This document shows, in pieces, positions 24,148 to 36,316 of a stretch of 64,000 bases of DNA. Location of the stretch: NCBI GenBank assembly GCA_003255025.1, contig QANY01002227.1:483501-547500 (forward strand), given 5' to 3'. Each line of letters begins with the position of its first letter. The first letter of the stretch is position 1. The notes under the pieces are model-generated. The model had not been told where the DNA came from, did not search any database, and worked only from the letters and a program-made list of their open reading frames with translations. The position numbers and the translations under genes are program-made. This DNA comes from Datisca glomerata. Its lineage: Eukaryota; Streptophyta; Magnoliopsida; Cucurbitales; Datiscaceae.

Positions 24148-24871
24148 TATTGTGGGTGCTTCCTGGAAACCAATAAAAGGAGGGCACGTATCCTAACGAT
24201 ACCACGATGCGCAGCATGAGAATCTCGCCAAGCCTTGATCATGCGCTAGGCGTCTTACCCGACCTGGTCTCACTAACCCACGACGGGGAAAGGTCGAGCT
24301 AGACGGAGCTCGTGAGGAACAAAAGAATACGTACTGAGGATCTGGATTTCTAAACGATAACACACCACATTACACGCCTAAAGTAGGGACTGGCGTGACA
24401 TCTTCCTATTCATCTCTTGGTTCAGGGGTCTAGTCATCGTCTTTCAGGTCAGATAAGTCGCTTCTAGGTCATCTCGACATTTATGCCAGCTCGAGGGATA
24501 AGGGCATTAAATGTCGCCCCTGACTCGCCATGACAAGACAGAACCGCTATATCTCTAAGACGTCTTCAACACGCTTCCTTGGGCTACCGTATTGAAGCTC
24601 ATTGACACGTATCCCTCCCCAAAGGCTCTACGTATAAACACTTCATCCACAACAGTACAAGGTAGACAACTCTCTCCTCAGGAAAACTCCGTCAAAATTA
24701 CTCCAAGATACTGATTTAGACATCGGAGACCCTTAGACGAGGAAACCACTCCCCGGTTCTCTTCGTCTTGAGAGTTTTTTGTCTGTGTTTTGTAAATTCC
24801 TAAGCGGAGAGAGTTTACGTGAGAGAAGAAGATTGCGTAAATCTTCATTGCTAAACTATTCAGTACAAATA
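24148..24871 (+). repeat. 5' LTR of Tat-like element
   Basis: 724 bases aligned along most of their length with 35691-36311. The 5' copy is longer because of extra stretches, including 24270-24360. Shared blocks include TTACACGCCTAAAGTAGGGA and GGGAGTTTACGTGAGAGAAG-like sequence near the end. Confidence 0.85.
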
Positions 24872-24897
24872 GTTTACGCCATATGTGAGGAAGACAT
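24872..24897 (+). other. Degenerate primer-binding site of Tat-like element
   Basis: Directly after the 5' LTR, TTTACGCCATATGTGAGG resembles the Tat/Athila primer site TTTGGCGCCGTCTGTGGG with several changes, most of them transitions. The assignment rests on position and partial match. Confidence 0.5.
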
Positions 24898-25139
24898 CAG
24901 AGTCGCCCCTCCTCTAAACACAAAAAGATGATCCTAGCCTAATGTCATCCTCTAACTTTCACCGTTGAAGGATGAGCCCAAAGCGAAAAACTTGATGGGG
25001 TTAGAAACAAATGGGGGAACAACCATGATAGATGAACCCCCCACAGATTACCCTAGGGCGAGCTCGTGGAATTAGTTATTCTCTTGCTAGAACAGTTGAA
25101 GAAGACGGTCTAAATTGGTCAATGCTCGCTCCCGAGCAG

Positions 25140-26276
25140 AAATAGGAACTCACGAAGTTCCTTCAAGATAATAGAGACATCTTCTCTTGGGCCCACGAGA
25201 ATATGCCTGGTATAGATTGACGCGTTATCACCTACCACCTCAACGTGGACCTGACGTTTAAACCATCCAAACAAAAAAATAGGAGTGTAAATTCGAAAAG
25301 AGATCAGGCCATCATTGCGGAAGTGGAGAAACTACTCTCCGTCGAATTTATCAGGGAAGTCCAATACCCATAATGGCTGGTCAATGTCGTGTTAGTAAAA
25401 AAAATGAATGGAAAATGGAGGGTTTGCATAGACTTCACAGATTTAAACAAGGCATGTCCTAAAGACAACTTCCCCCTCCCACGCATAGATAAGCTGGTCA
25501 ACGCCACGTCGGGACACGATTTGCTCAGTTTCATGGGCGCGTACTCTGGGTACAACCAAATCTTGATGCATCCACTCGACCATGAGAAAACCTCCTTCAT
25601 CACTAGAAGGGGAACTTATTGCTACATTGTGATGCCTTTTGGATTAAGAAAAGCAAGGGCTACATCAAAGCTGGTGAACAAGGTGTTTACCGAATAAATA
25701 TCAAGGAACATGGAGGTGTACGCGAATGATATGCTCGTAAAAAATAAGAGGTCCACAGACTACGTCGCTGACCTCACTGAGATGTTCGACACCTTGAGGA
25801 AATATATGATGAAGTTGAACCCCTCAAAATGTGCTTTCGGCGTTGACTCAGGAAATTTTTTTATGGTCAACCAAAGGGGGATCGAAGCCAACCCCGATAA
25901 GATAAGGGTGTTGCTGGAGATAGAACCCCCGAGAAGTATCAAGGAGGTCCAGTGTCTCACAGGGTGGTTTGTTGCTCTTAACCACTTCATCTCTCGGGTG
26001 ACACAAATGTTCTTTAAACCCTAAGGAAGAACACATCATTCGAATGGATCGAGGAGTGCCATGAGGCTTTCTTGGCCGTGAAAAGCTACATGAGTTCCCC
26101 ACTACTGATTTCCGAACCCATGCCTAAAGAGGTACTGTCTTTATATCTGGCGGTCTCTGAAACGACTGTCAATGCCGCCCTGTTCTAAATCGGGGATGAC
26201 CTCGTCCATAAGCTAATATATTATATTAGCAAGGCCATGGTGGGGGTAGAGAATTGGTACCCAAACCTGGAGAATG
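25140..26276 (+). pseudogene. Tat-like reverse transcriptase (inactive)
   Basis: Open pieces 25389-25697 and 25710-26024, one stop apart, encode gypsy RT. Visible blocks are WRVCIDFTDLNKACPKDNFPLP, YSGYNQILMHPLDHEKTSFI, a CYIVMPFGL block, and after the stop MEVYANDMLVK. The family motif at this last site is VYVDDMLVK, so the first catalytic Asp has become Asn. The following thumb region (EVQCLTGWFVALNHFIS) is readable. Upstream, from about 25140, the connection region is present with stops. The sequence ends at the hAT element at 26277. Confidence 0.85.
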
Positions 26277-27457
26277 TAGGGCTGTAAGTGGTTCGGTTCA
26301 GCTCGGTTTGAAGGGTTTTATCAAATCGAATCACAAATGCAAAATTTCACAAACAAAAACCAAATCATCTCAAGTGCAGGCTCGGAATTGGGCCGAATCA
26401 TAAAATTTGGTTCGGTTCGGCTCGGTCTTGTCGTCTGTACTGGCAAAGAAGAAAAGAAGAGTTCAAGCCCAGAGAAATGAATAAGTAAAAGATAACCCAT
26501 TTTTTTGTTACAGAAACAAAAGGCTGAGGGACAAGGAAAAGAAAAAAGCTATTAAAGAAGAACTAGCAGCCAACTCTAGACTTCCTTTTGGTAAAGTAAA
26601 AATATTATTAAGGAATAAGTATGAGAAGAAAAGTTTCAAGCTATGATGGTCTATTAAAAAAATCTTCTTCTTACTTGTAAATGAGAAATGATAGACGATT
26701 CATCAAAATAATCATGAATCAATGTAAAAAGCAGCCCAAGAAAGAAAAAAATTCAGATTCAGTATACAACCTTCATCTAAGCTCTTACAAACAATTAAGA
26801 ATCAACCTAATCCCAAACAAAAATTTAACCTAACATCTTTGCAACAAACCTGGGAAAGCAATAGAAACTTAGATCTAGCATCACGAACCCTTAACTTCAA
26901 GAATATTCTCCATATTTTGCTTCTTTCTTGCGCGTTCCTCCATATTCTTAGATCTTTGGCTCCAAAACTCTATGACTTTGATACAAGACGAAGAGCTCAG
27001 ATTCAGAAGAGAGAGAATGATACTAATAACGTTGTTCACCTAGACTATTTAGGTTATGTGTCGTTCGTAGGAAGGCAAAGCAATCCTCTCATTCATCACG
27101 ACAAGTAGAGCAAAATAGGCCTCTACTTCATCGTCCCAAGAAGTCGAGCAAAGCATGCTTCTCTCCTTCATCATAGCTAGCAGTTGAGCAGACCAGGTCA
27201 CCTTCAATTAGGTTTGTGACTTGTGAGGAGAAAGGGGAATACTAGGGCAAAGTTAATAGATATATAGTATATATATATAATTGTGGTTCGGTTCGGTTCA
27301 AGTTTTTCATAGAAACTGCATGCTGAACCAAGCCGTACTTATTTTGAACTGGTGCCACCGAACCGAACAGCCAGAAGTGCAAAGACTGGCCGAACCGCAT
27401 CGGTTCGGTCCACTTCGATCGGTTTGAGTGGCTTTTACGATTTTACTTACACCCCTA
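26277..27457. mobile_element. Non-autonomous hAT element, 1181 bp, nested in the Tat element
   Basis: The ends are TAGGGCTGTAAGTGG and TTTACTTACACCCCTA, imperfect inverted repeats. The flanks GGAGAATG (26269-26276) and GGAGAAGG (27458-27465) form an 8-bp duplication with one mismatch, the hAT hallmark. Subterminal regions are rich in CGGTTCGGTTC motifs. No transposase was recognised; short open frames inside look spurious. Confidence 0.85.
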
Positions 27458-28143
27458 GGAGAAGGTGTCCCTCGCCTTTGTTACCACAACACGGAAGCTA
27501 CGTCCATATTTCTAATCCCACTCCATTCAAATCCTCATAAACTCCCGACTCATACAGGTCCTCCAGACACTAGAGACCTCAGGATACATAGCTAAGTGAG
27601 CCATTAAACTTAGCTAATCTGACCTACAATTTGTCCCACGAACCGGTATCAAAGGGCCGACAGTAACGAATTTCATCGGGGACATGCCGACAGGCCGTGA
27701 AGAGGAAGCGAAGGCCGGTAGGGACCCCATGACCTTATATGTCGACGGTGCCTTAAACGATGGGAAGCGGAGTGGACATACTACTCTTAGCGCCCGATAA
27801 TCTCGGGTCGAATACGCCATGCGCTTTGGGTTCAAAGCCTCAAACAATGAAGCAGTGTATAAGGCGTTGCTGGCAGGGCTGAGATTGGCATGGGCCTTAA
27901 ATGTGAGAACATTGAGGATATACAATGACTCCCAACTCATTGTCAACCAGAACAACGAGGAATATTAGATAAATAAGGATAATATGGCCATATATCTGGT
28001 CCAAATATGGGCCCTCCTCAGAAAATATGATTCATACACAATCCGACAGATCCCCCGAAGCCAGAGTACTAATGCAGATGCGTTGGCCAAGTTGGCTTCC
28101 GCCTATGACATCGAGATAAGTAGGATGGTACCAATGGAGTTTT
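27458..28143 (+). pseudogene. Tat-like RNase H region, including second (plant-type) RNase H
   Basis: Sequence resumes after the hAT element with the end of the first RNase H. The frame around 27730-28140 then holds the second RNase H domain: TLYVDGALNDG with its catalytic Asp, AVYKALLAGLRLA with the Glu block, and RIYNDSQLIVNQ with the second Asp. It ends at STNADALAKLAS, which lies just before integrase in Tat elements. Stop codons and a frameshift interrupt it. The solo LTR interrupts it at 28144. Confidence 0.75.
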
Positions 28144-30152
28144 GTTGAAATTGCGGCACGCGCACCAGAGGCGTTTAGTTTAAAAAATTTTATTGTTCGA
28201 AAAATAATTCTGACGCCATTGGTTCCAAAAATTTATTTTCATTGAAAAATAATTTTCTCATCGGATCCATTATTTATTTGTACATTAAATTATAGACATA
28301 CAAATAAAGGAATTACACCTTTTGTAGTCTATCAAGCATCCTCGCTAACAACGAACTTGAGATTCCAGGAACAACGAGTTATGAGATCCACACCAAGATC
28401 TTCTAAACGAATCGTCGAACACACTACGACGTGTGTGGACACGAAAAATAATTCAACAATACATTTTTGTCTCTAAATATACTCAATACATGAGATCTAA
28501 AGAATTACAGAATTCACAGACTCTTTGATTAACAATTAATCACACATATTGGTTCGATAAGACCAATAAAATAATATATATATTCTAAGTCGAGACTCAT
28601 TAATTTTTAGGGTTTACAAACAATAATAAATTATTTACAAATGTACCACTATAGTGGAACCCATTACAGTGGAACTCACTGTAGTGTCGTGCGACACTAT
28701 ACTGTGTCGCGCACTACTGTAGTGCCTCATGGCACTACAGAGTCCCACACACCACTGTAGTGTCACATGGCACTACAGTTTGTCATGTAAATCCTTGATT
28801 CAAAAAACAGCGATTGACATGTGGCAGCCAACATGCCATGTGACAATTTTTTTAAATTTATTATTTATTTTTAAGTAGATAAATATTTAAATATCAATTA
28901 ATATTAAATTAATTTATTTGATCAAGTCTCTCAACTAACATATCTGTTGGTTCAAAACTAACAGATTAATTTATTTAAATTTAAATTATTATCTCATAAT
29001 AATTTGATATTATTTAATTTCATAAATCAAATATACTGTCTCACTTATCGATTAATACAATCGATATAATTATTTAATTACAATTTCTGAAAAAACAATA
29101 AATAATTTAATAATTTAATTTTTAATTAATTAATTTCACATAATTATCTAATAATTATATACTTGCAAGCTAGGCATTTACTTATGTCCTGAAAATTTCA
29201 CACTCTAAACTGTGTAGTACAGAGGTGGCTCGAGGAGCACAAACCCATAATTCTAAGCTCCAATAAATCAGATTATTAATTAAACTCTTTAATTCCATTA
29301 TTACTCCACTAGAAATATGAAATTTCACTCTTAGTAATTACATAATATATTTACAGAATAATCTCATGTAGTCCATTGATATAATCAGTCCATATAATTC
29401 TGTCATCCAATTATTGGTTTGTAAATTACAGCTGGTCAAAATTAGCGCTTTACCCTTCTAATCAACTTTTGATCATTAAGTACCATTAATTCACTAGTAA
29501 ATGGTCAATTTATAAACTTATTATAAATTTGAACTCAATAATAATTAAGTTTCAGACTTAACACTTAAGGGAACCAATATACGATCCGTTAGGAAAACTT
29601 AGATTCTAAATCTTGTAAGATCATGTTTCCAACCATCCATATCACTGAATCTCTAAAATAAAAGTCACTAGTCTATTTTATAAACAAGCCTTAACGTGTG
29701 AATCAAAAGATCCAGTAGACCTGTATAGGAGTTCATGACTATCCAGGATTTAGACTGATTTACATATGATAATCTGATTGATGTGTATTAAATCTTTATG
29801 ATAAATGATAAGTTAATAAAGATATCAATTCACATCAGTCGTGTCCTATGCAATCTAATTATATAAAGTACATTCACTAAGATGTCTATCCACATCAACG
29901 ACCCAGATCTAGATCACATGTATTCAAAAATGCTTTGCAAACCGTACTAGCAACCATTCATTAAAGTTTCCATACTTTTATATATTGTAAACTATTTTAT
30001 TCTTTATCTATGATCTTAATCCTCTCGTATTAATACAAGTTGAATATGAAATTTTTAGATATTTATACAAATTATTCAATAATAATTCAAAAAAGGCAAT
30101 TATGAGAAAAACATATTTTTATTAATTTAAAATAAAAAATAATATTTACACA
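28144..30152. mobile_element. Solo LTR (family X), about 2 kb, nested in Tat pol
   Basis: It begins TGTTGAAATT and ends TTTACACA, inside gypsy pol, with no coding region or second LTR. The first 1.25 kb matches 50747-52140 and the last 0.7 kb matches 59930-60621. The latter ends AAATTTCAACA, the inverted partner of the start, which gives LTR-type TG...CA ends. It contains a run of GTAGTG/CACTAC palindromic motifs at 28650-28790. The direction of the parent element is uncertain; no convincing 5-bp duplication was seen. Confidence 0.75.
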
Positions 30153-30159
30153 TGCTTTG

Positions 30160-31270
30160 AAGGCACTATGCTTAACAATTTCACCCTTTCCCAAGCATCA
30201 ATGGAGAGGAAGTGCTGGAAACCAATAGGGCAGCAGTGGCCCTATCGTGGCTCACTCCAATATTCGAGTTTACGAGATGGAACTCTACCCCTCGATAGGA
30301 GAGCCGCTCGAAAGCTCCGCCTCAAGTCGGCTGGCTATATAATTATCAATGAAACTCTGTACAAAATGGCGTTTTCGTACCCCTACCTAAGGTGCATCAA
30401 GCTCGATAAGGCTATATGTCATGAATGAGGTCCACGTGGGAGTTTGCGGGAACCACAGTGATGCTTGGGCGCTGCACCATAAGTTGAAAAGTCAGGGGTA
30501 TTATTGGCCAACGATGATCTCAGATACAAAGAATTTTTTAAGAAAATGTAACAAATGCTAGAGGACCGCAAACATTCCACACCAAGCACCGGAACTGCTC
30601 ACCTCCATCCTAATTCCCTGATCGTTTGCTCAGTGGGGGTAGATTTAATCGAGTATGCACTAATGGGAAAAGGCTAGAAAAGGTTTTCCATTGTCATCAT
30701 CGACTATTTCACCAAGTGGGTAGAGACAGAGCCCTTAGCCACCATCATAGAGCATAAAAACCATGAAATTCATATGGAAGAACGTGATATGTAGGTTTGG
30801 CGTCCCCCATACCATCATCACGAACAATGGTAAATAGTTTGATAACACCAGATTCATCTGGACGTGCGGGCACCCCAAAATCAGGCACCTCAACCCTTCA
30901 CCGGCCCACCCACAGTCTAATGGATAGGTGGAGGCAATAAACAAGACTTTCAAGCATAACCTCAAAAAAAAACTGGAGGGAAGGAAATGATTGTGGGTTG
31001 ATGAGCTCCCAAATGTCATGTGGGCTTATAGGACCACGAGCAGAATAACTACTAGAGAAACCCCCTACAGACTAGCCTTCAACACAGGCGTCGTTATACT
31101 GGTGGAAAAAAAGAAACGGACCTACCCTTTCACCGAGTCCAACGGTATGACCTATAATAAAATGACATCAAGATAAGACACAACATGGATGACTTGGAAG
31201 AGCTACGGGACCACGCCAATCTGCGAAACAAATCTCACCAACTCGCAGCTTCACGATACTACAACTCTAG
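30160..31270 (+). pseudogene. Tat-like integrase (degenerate)
   Basis: Sequence continues the Tat pol after the solo LTR. The zinc-binding HHCC domain is visible across frames: HVGVCGNHSDAWALHHKL, GYYWPTMI, then CNKC with the second Cys pair. The catalytic core block IDYFTKWVETEPLA follows, then VPHTIITNNGK, where the family has DNG, so the second catalytic Asp appears changed to Asn. Many stops and frameshifts make it inactive. Confidence 0.75.
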
Positions 31271-31502
31271 AAGCCATTGAGCACAACTAGGAAGGACCCT
31301 ACTTGGTAATAGATGTACTGCACCCCAGTACGTATTGACTATAAGACATGGACGGGTGGGTGTTGACACACCCTTGGAGTGCAGAGCATCTGAAGGTTTA
31401 CCACCAATAAACAAAAAAGGGGGCAGAGGATTGTATTCCAACTGGACATCAAATATAAAAGGTTGTTTCCTTCCAGAGAATGGACTAGAAAGGAAAAAAG
31501 TG

Positions 31503-32045
31503 ATGTCTGGCAAAGCGCTCTAGCTCGCCAGATGGGAAAGGAGTTCTAGTCACAGTAGAAATGCTTGGCTAGACTCCAAAAAGGAAAAAGTGATGTCTGG
31601 TGAAGCCCTCTAGCTCGCAAGAAGAAAGTGGGCTCTAGTGAGAGCATAAATGTCTGGCTAGATTCCAAAAAGGAAAAAAAGATGTCTAGCAAAGCGCTCT
31701 AGCTCGGGAGACGGGAAATGAGCTCTAGTTAGATCAGAAATGCCTGGCTAGACTCCAAAAAGGAAAAAAATGATGTTTGGCAAAGCGCTTTAGCTCGCTA
31801 AATGGGAAAGAAGCTATAGTAAGAGAAAAAATGCTTGGTTAGATTCCAAAAATGAAAAAAATGATGTCTGACGAAATGCTCTCGCTCGCTAGACGGGAAA
31901 TAAGATCTTGTTAGAGCATAAATGTCTGGCTAGACTCTAAAAAGGAAAATAAGTGATGTCTGGCGAAGCGCTCTAGCTCGACAGACAGGAAAAAAGCTAT
32001 AGTCAGAGTAGAAATGTTTGGGTAGACTCCAAGAAGGAAAAGGAA
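31503..32045. repeat. Six 90-bp tandem repeats after Tat pol
   Basis: Units start with ATGTCTGGC(A/G)AAGCGCTC-like sequence at 31503, 31593, 31682, 31773, 31864 and 31956 (period 89-92 bp). They contain GCTCTAGCTCG, TAGTCAGAG and GACTCCAAAAAGGAAAA boxes and are diverged from one another. Tandem repeats between pol and the 3' LTR are a known trait of Ogre/Tat elements and can seed satellite DNA. Confidence 0.9.
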
Positions 32046-34420
32046 ATCCCCTGAGCAAGGACTCATGACCAGATGTCAAAGGAGAATAAAAGGTCGGGCC
32101 CACTCCTTAACAAGTCAAGTAAAGGAACTAGCTAGGTTTGAAGTAGATCTGCCAGACAAGACCTCCCGCGTAGAGCAATACCGAAAGAACTCCTGAAGCT
32201 ACGGGAGGAGCACATGACCCGACCTCTTTCAAAGGGGGCAGCCCACCAGGAAAGGAAAAACATAGGCAACCCTGTTACCCAGGATGACAAGAATTATTAC
32301 TTAAAACTATTCATGAAGCATGAATGAGGAAAAATCAAAACTTCCATACTGAACATATAAAAATCGGCAATAATAAAGCTTAAGGAACTTAAGTCTCGAC
32401 CAAAATTTTGAGGCCGACAAGGACTATAACAAAAGTGAGAAAGGAGACAGAGTCATCAAAGAAAACACATCCTCATTCAAAAGAAGAAGAGAAATGTTAC
32501 ATGTAAAAGGAAATATCACAAAAAATGATGAAAAGTAAATGCTCCAGAAGCGTCGACAGGAATCCTAGGTGAGCTCTAACGATGGGGGGTGGGTTCCCTC
32601 ATTTTGACCTAAAGTAAAGAGGATCCCCCCACAACGAGATCTACTTAGGCGACTTCCGACACCAGAAGGCCAGGGACAACATAATAAGGTTGGGAATCCT
32701 CAGCATGAGCTGTATCAGGACTTTGAGGACATAGCCAATGTTCTAGAGGGAAACTGAGGAAGCTCAAGTCCAATTCAGGATGAGCCTCGATGATCTCATC
32801 TTGGCAGCTGACGTAGTCCAAGGAGAATTCTAAGAGCAGGGCGACCTTGAATTCAGAAGACTCTCTAAAGCCCTCCACACCCATCATAGGATTCTCAGAC
32901 CATCGGTCAGATCTTTCCTATAAAGCAACCCTCGTCAATGCCAATTGTCGAGTAACCTCCCCCGTCTAACTTTTAGATTGTGCGAGCTTCTCCTCTTGAA
33001 GCTAGGATTTCTCTAACATGACGCTCTATTGCTGATGAAGACTTATGATAATCTTATCATGATAAGATCGTCGGGCCTCCAAATCCTTACCAAATCCCTA
33101 GGCCCGAGTCAAGTCCTCCTCAAGACTCGTCGACTTCCCTACCATAATATGGAGATCTTGAATCTCCCTCGTCAGCTTCTCATTGACCTGACAAAGGGAG
33201 TCACACCTCTGAGCCCTGACGACGAGCTCAGCCTCATACTTCGAAGTGGCCTCAGCCGCTGCGAACACTGCAAAGCTACAACAACCAAAATGTAGGCAAG
33301 AACTTATGAACAATGGCGAGAGTGTAAGGGAATGATGGACAAACATAAAAGGTACAAGCAAAGATGGTGCTTACTTCCAAGGTATTCTCCTTAAAGGCAT
33401 AGGTAGACTCTGCCTTTGGCAGCTCAGGAAGACCAGCCACCTTTCCAGGATCCACATGTGTAGACCATAATTCCAGCAACCTTTTCACCTCCCCCTAGGC
33501 TCAGTCCCGAGGATTAGGATTCTCCCCTCCCACGACTGGAGTCATCAAAGCCTTACACTTCTGACCATGAAGGCTAGGCTGATTGAACCTGGAGGAGTGG
33601 CCCCAAGAAGTCTAGCGGAGACCTCTCGAACTTAGAACCAGTTGCCTCCTACCAGGCTCGAGGTGACTAAAGGGATTGAGAGGACCCCTTAGGAGCCACA
33701 CGATCAAAACCATCCCATGACGGACCCCATTCGGAGGATGACTGAGACGCCTTAGGGAGGCTCCCAAAAATCTTCAGAGAAGAAGGAAATATAAAATGAG
33801 GTGGAGAAGACGAAGGTGCAGGTAGGGCCCCTAAAGCTCCTCGAGGATGGGCAGATGAAAGAGGTGCGAGAAGGACCCTCCCCTCCTCTGACTTTCCCAG
33901 CTTCTTGGATCGAACGACCTACGTCTTCTGCGCCTTAATACCCTCGAGCTCCACCAGAGATTTGTCCAAAGGAGTGCCCCCGACTATTTTTGCAAGAAAT
34001 AGAATGACGATAAGGCTACGCACAAAAGAAGAATGGTAGGAAGTAAGGTATGCATATGGTGTCACATACGGTTTGAGGAAGGGGCTATGGAGTTACAAGG
34101 GCCAAGGTTCTCCTAGCTGGAACATGCCAAACAAGCCTCATCATGGACCTCAACTACGAAACCCGCCAAAGGATCTAGATATAATCTGTCCTTGAATAAG
34201 GGCGTGAGAGAGGTAAGGAAACTCAAGTGATGCTGGTCTCTTGGGATCCTAGCCAGATTAAGGATTCATGCCTTAAAATGGGCAAAAAGTTTATTCGGTT
34301 TCTGCCTCCCCACTGCGCACAAGAAAAAAAAGAAGAAGAAGAGGTTAACTTTGGCGTTAGGTGCAAACATGCTTTCTGAAGGCGCAAGGCGTTGAGTCTG
34401 CAATCTCTAAATCTCCATGA

Positions 34421-34570
34421 CAAGAATCCCAGGATCTGGAGATCATAAACCAACAATCTTTCCACTCGTTACTCCAAGTGGGGACACTTTCCATACAAGA
34501 ATCCCAGGATCTGGAGATCATAAACCAACAATCTTTCCACTCGTTCCTCCAAGTGGGGACACTTTCCATA
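34421..34570. repeat. 75-bp tandem duplication
   Basis: Copies 34421-34495 and 34496-34570 are identical except for one or two bases. They directly precede the poly-C/N tract at 34580. Confidence 0.9.
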
Positions 34571-34579
34571 AGTGCCTTC

Positions 34580-34605
34580 ACCCCCCCCCCCCCCCCNCCC
34601 CCCCC
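34580..34605. other. Poly-C with one N
   Basis: A C run with a single N at 34597, like the gap at 2124-2156. It is probably an assembly or sequencing fault. Confidence 0.8.
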
Positions 34606-35675
34606 GGTCCTACCACTGATATAGTACCAGCCTGGGACCCGAGAAGGAGCTTCGTCACCAAACTTCTTAGGAGGAGTTTTCAGTTGGAACATAAATTCGA
34701 ATTCCTTCAATGTGAAGTATTGACCAAATTGTAACTTCTATAAGACCCAACACCCCACCAGGACCCTCTAAGAGTTAGATTGGAGTTGGGCCAGAGCTAT
34801 CCCCATGGAGGAAAACCATCTTCTGAAGAAAAATATGTTAGGGGGAGGCGCAACCCACCTTCCAAAGCCATCAGGTATAGCCTGATCCCTCCATGTTACG
34901 AGGCGCTGATTCTCTCGCCTGCCTCCGGCAGCCATATGTAGATGTAATCCAGGAGATGGTACTTCTTCTGGATGCAGACTACATCCTTTTTGTCAAAGAG
35001 GAGTGATAGTCATTGGCTCCTCAATAGCTGGAACTCCCGCTTAGACTCATGCAACGATTAGGGTCAACAGGGGAACTGGTAGCCTTAATCGACGAACTTG
35101 GATCCATGAGACCGATTAAACTCTCTGAATCCCTAAGGTAGAGTCATGTCAATAAAAGAGAGGAAAAGAAGGCAATGGGAGAAAAGGAAAGTTGTTAGGA
35201 GGCTCGTCACTCTCAAATGGCAAAAAGTGAGAAACACGAGGAAAATCGTTCATTTTAGACCTCAGAGTAAGCGACAATCATGGCCATTAAGGTAATCCAA
35301 CGGGTTAGGAAGCCACCGATCTGTGAACCGATGAGCGCAAGGAATTAAACAACGCTCATGCACCCATTGATGTGACAAATGACACTTCAGTAGCCAGGAT
35401 CGCACGATCCTTCCCCCTCCAACGGGCATCATTACCGCTACTCCTGATAGGCGGGAAATTTTAAATTTCAATAAACACAGGAGCCCACACACGATGAATG
35501 TTATCTCAAAAAGCATTTAGGCCACCAAAACTCGATCGTGAAGGACACTCCAATGGGACAGAGTCACGCCCATATGAGTTAATTAAAGCAACTAGAGCTC
35601 CAAGAAATTCGACACCTACGCGAGAATGGGCACGGAAGTCTTCGGACCTGAGCCAATAGGATCCACGCAGAGTCC

Positions 35676-36311
35676 TCGACTGGGGGCAATTGTTGTGGGT
35701 GCTTTTGAGAAACCAATAAAAGGAGTGAACGTATCCTGACAATATCATGATGCGCGACATGGGAATCTCATCAAGTCTCGGTCGTGCACCGGACGTCTTA
35801 CTCGACATGGCTTCACCACGTCAGCACCATCATTACACGCCTAAAGTAGGGACTGGGGTGACGTCTCTCTATTCATCTCCTGGTTCATGAGTCTAATCAC
35901 CGCCTCTCATGTCAGACAAGTCTCTTTCAGGTCATCTCGACCTTTATGTCAGCTTGGGGCATATGGGCATTAACTGTCACCCTCAACTCATCATGACAAG
36001 ACATAACCGCCCTATCTCCAAGATGTCTTCAATATGCTTTCTGGACACGCATCCCTCCCCAAAGACTTCAAGTATAAATTCTCCATCTACAATAGTGTAA
36101 TGTAGGCAACTCTCCCCTAAGGAAAACTCTGCCAAAATTACTCCAGGATATTGACTTAGGCATCGAAGGCTCTTAGACGAGCAAACTACCTCCCGATTCT
36201 CTTCATCTTGAGAGTTCTTTATCTGTGTTTTGTAGATTCTCAGGCGGAGGGAGTTTACGTGAGAGAAGGAAATTGCGTAAAGCTTCACAGTTGAAATTTT
36301 CTGTACAAACA
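35676..36311 (+). repeat. Polypurine tract and 3' LTR of Tat-like element
   Basis: GACTGGGGGCAAT at 35678-35690 is a purine-rich tract immediately before the 3' LTR at 35691. The LTR is 621 bases and ends ACAAACA at 36311. Confidence 0.8.
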
Positions 36312-36316
36312 TGAAT

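Larger units (their letters stand above)
32640..35253 (-). pseudogene. Antisense ORF remnant of the Tat-like element
   Basis: The minus strand of the 3' region carries several consecutive open pieces (e.g. 34710-34357, 33488-33276, 33361-33098, 32887-32645). They resemble the antisense extra ORF of Retand/Tat elements, a family often labelled putative gypsy-type transposase (Transposase_28). Readable segments include LKEFEFMFQLKTPPKKFG, a Glu/Lys-rich coiled-coil-like stretch (EATSKYEAELVVRAQRCDSL), and an acidic C-terminus near HPELDLSFL. Stops and frameshifts are frequent. The identification is inference from position, orientation and composition. Confidence 0.45.
24148..36311 (+). mobile_element. 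Tat-like Ty3/gypsy LTR retrotransposon with nested insertions
   Basis: Direct repeats 24148-24871 and 35691-36311 are its LTRs. The 3' copy starts TGTTGTGGGTGC and ends ACAAACA; the 5' copy starts TATTGTGG. The flanks GGAAT (24143-24147) and TGAAT (36312-36316) look like a 5-bp target duplication with one change. Internal order is RT, RNase H, a second plant-type RNase H and integrase, then a long 3' region with tandem repeats and an antisense ORF remnant, all diagnostic of the Tat/Ogre/Retand group. No gag or protease was recognised between the LTR and RT, so the 5' part is deleted. A hAT element and a solo LTR are nested in pol. Confidence 0.85.

Noticed and set aside
26839..27108. 89-codon open frame within the 26277 hAT element
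   Set aside because: No similarity to a hAT transposase is visible and it starts and ends without relation to any domain.
28650..28790. Repeated CACTGTAGTG units resembling a CRISPR-like array
   Set aside because: Spacing is irregular, the units are palindromes within an LTR, and the genome is eukaryotic.
28139..30157. Target-site duplication for the solo LTR
   Set aside because: GTTTT on the left and GCTTT or TGCTT on the right do not match well enough, and the right edge is uncertain by a few bases.
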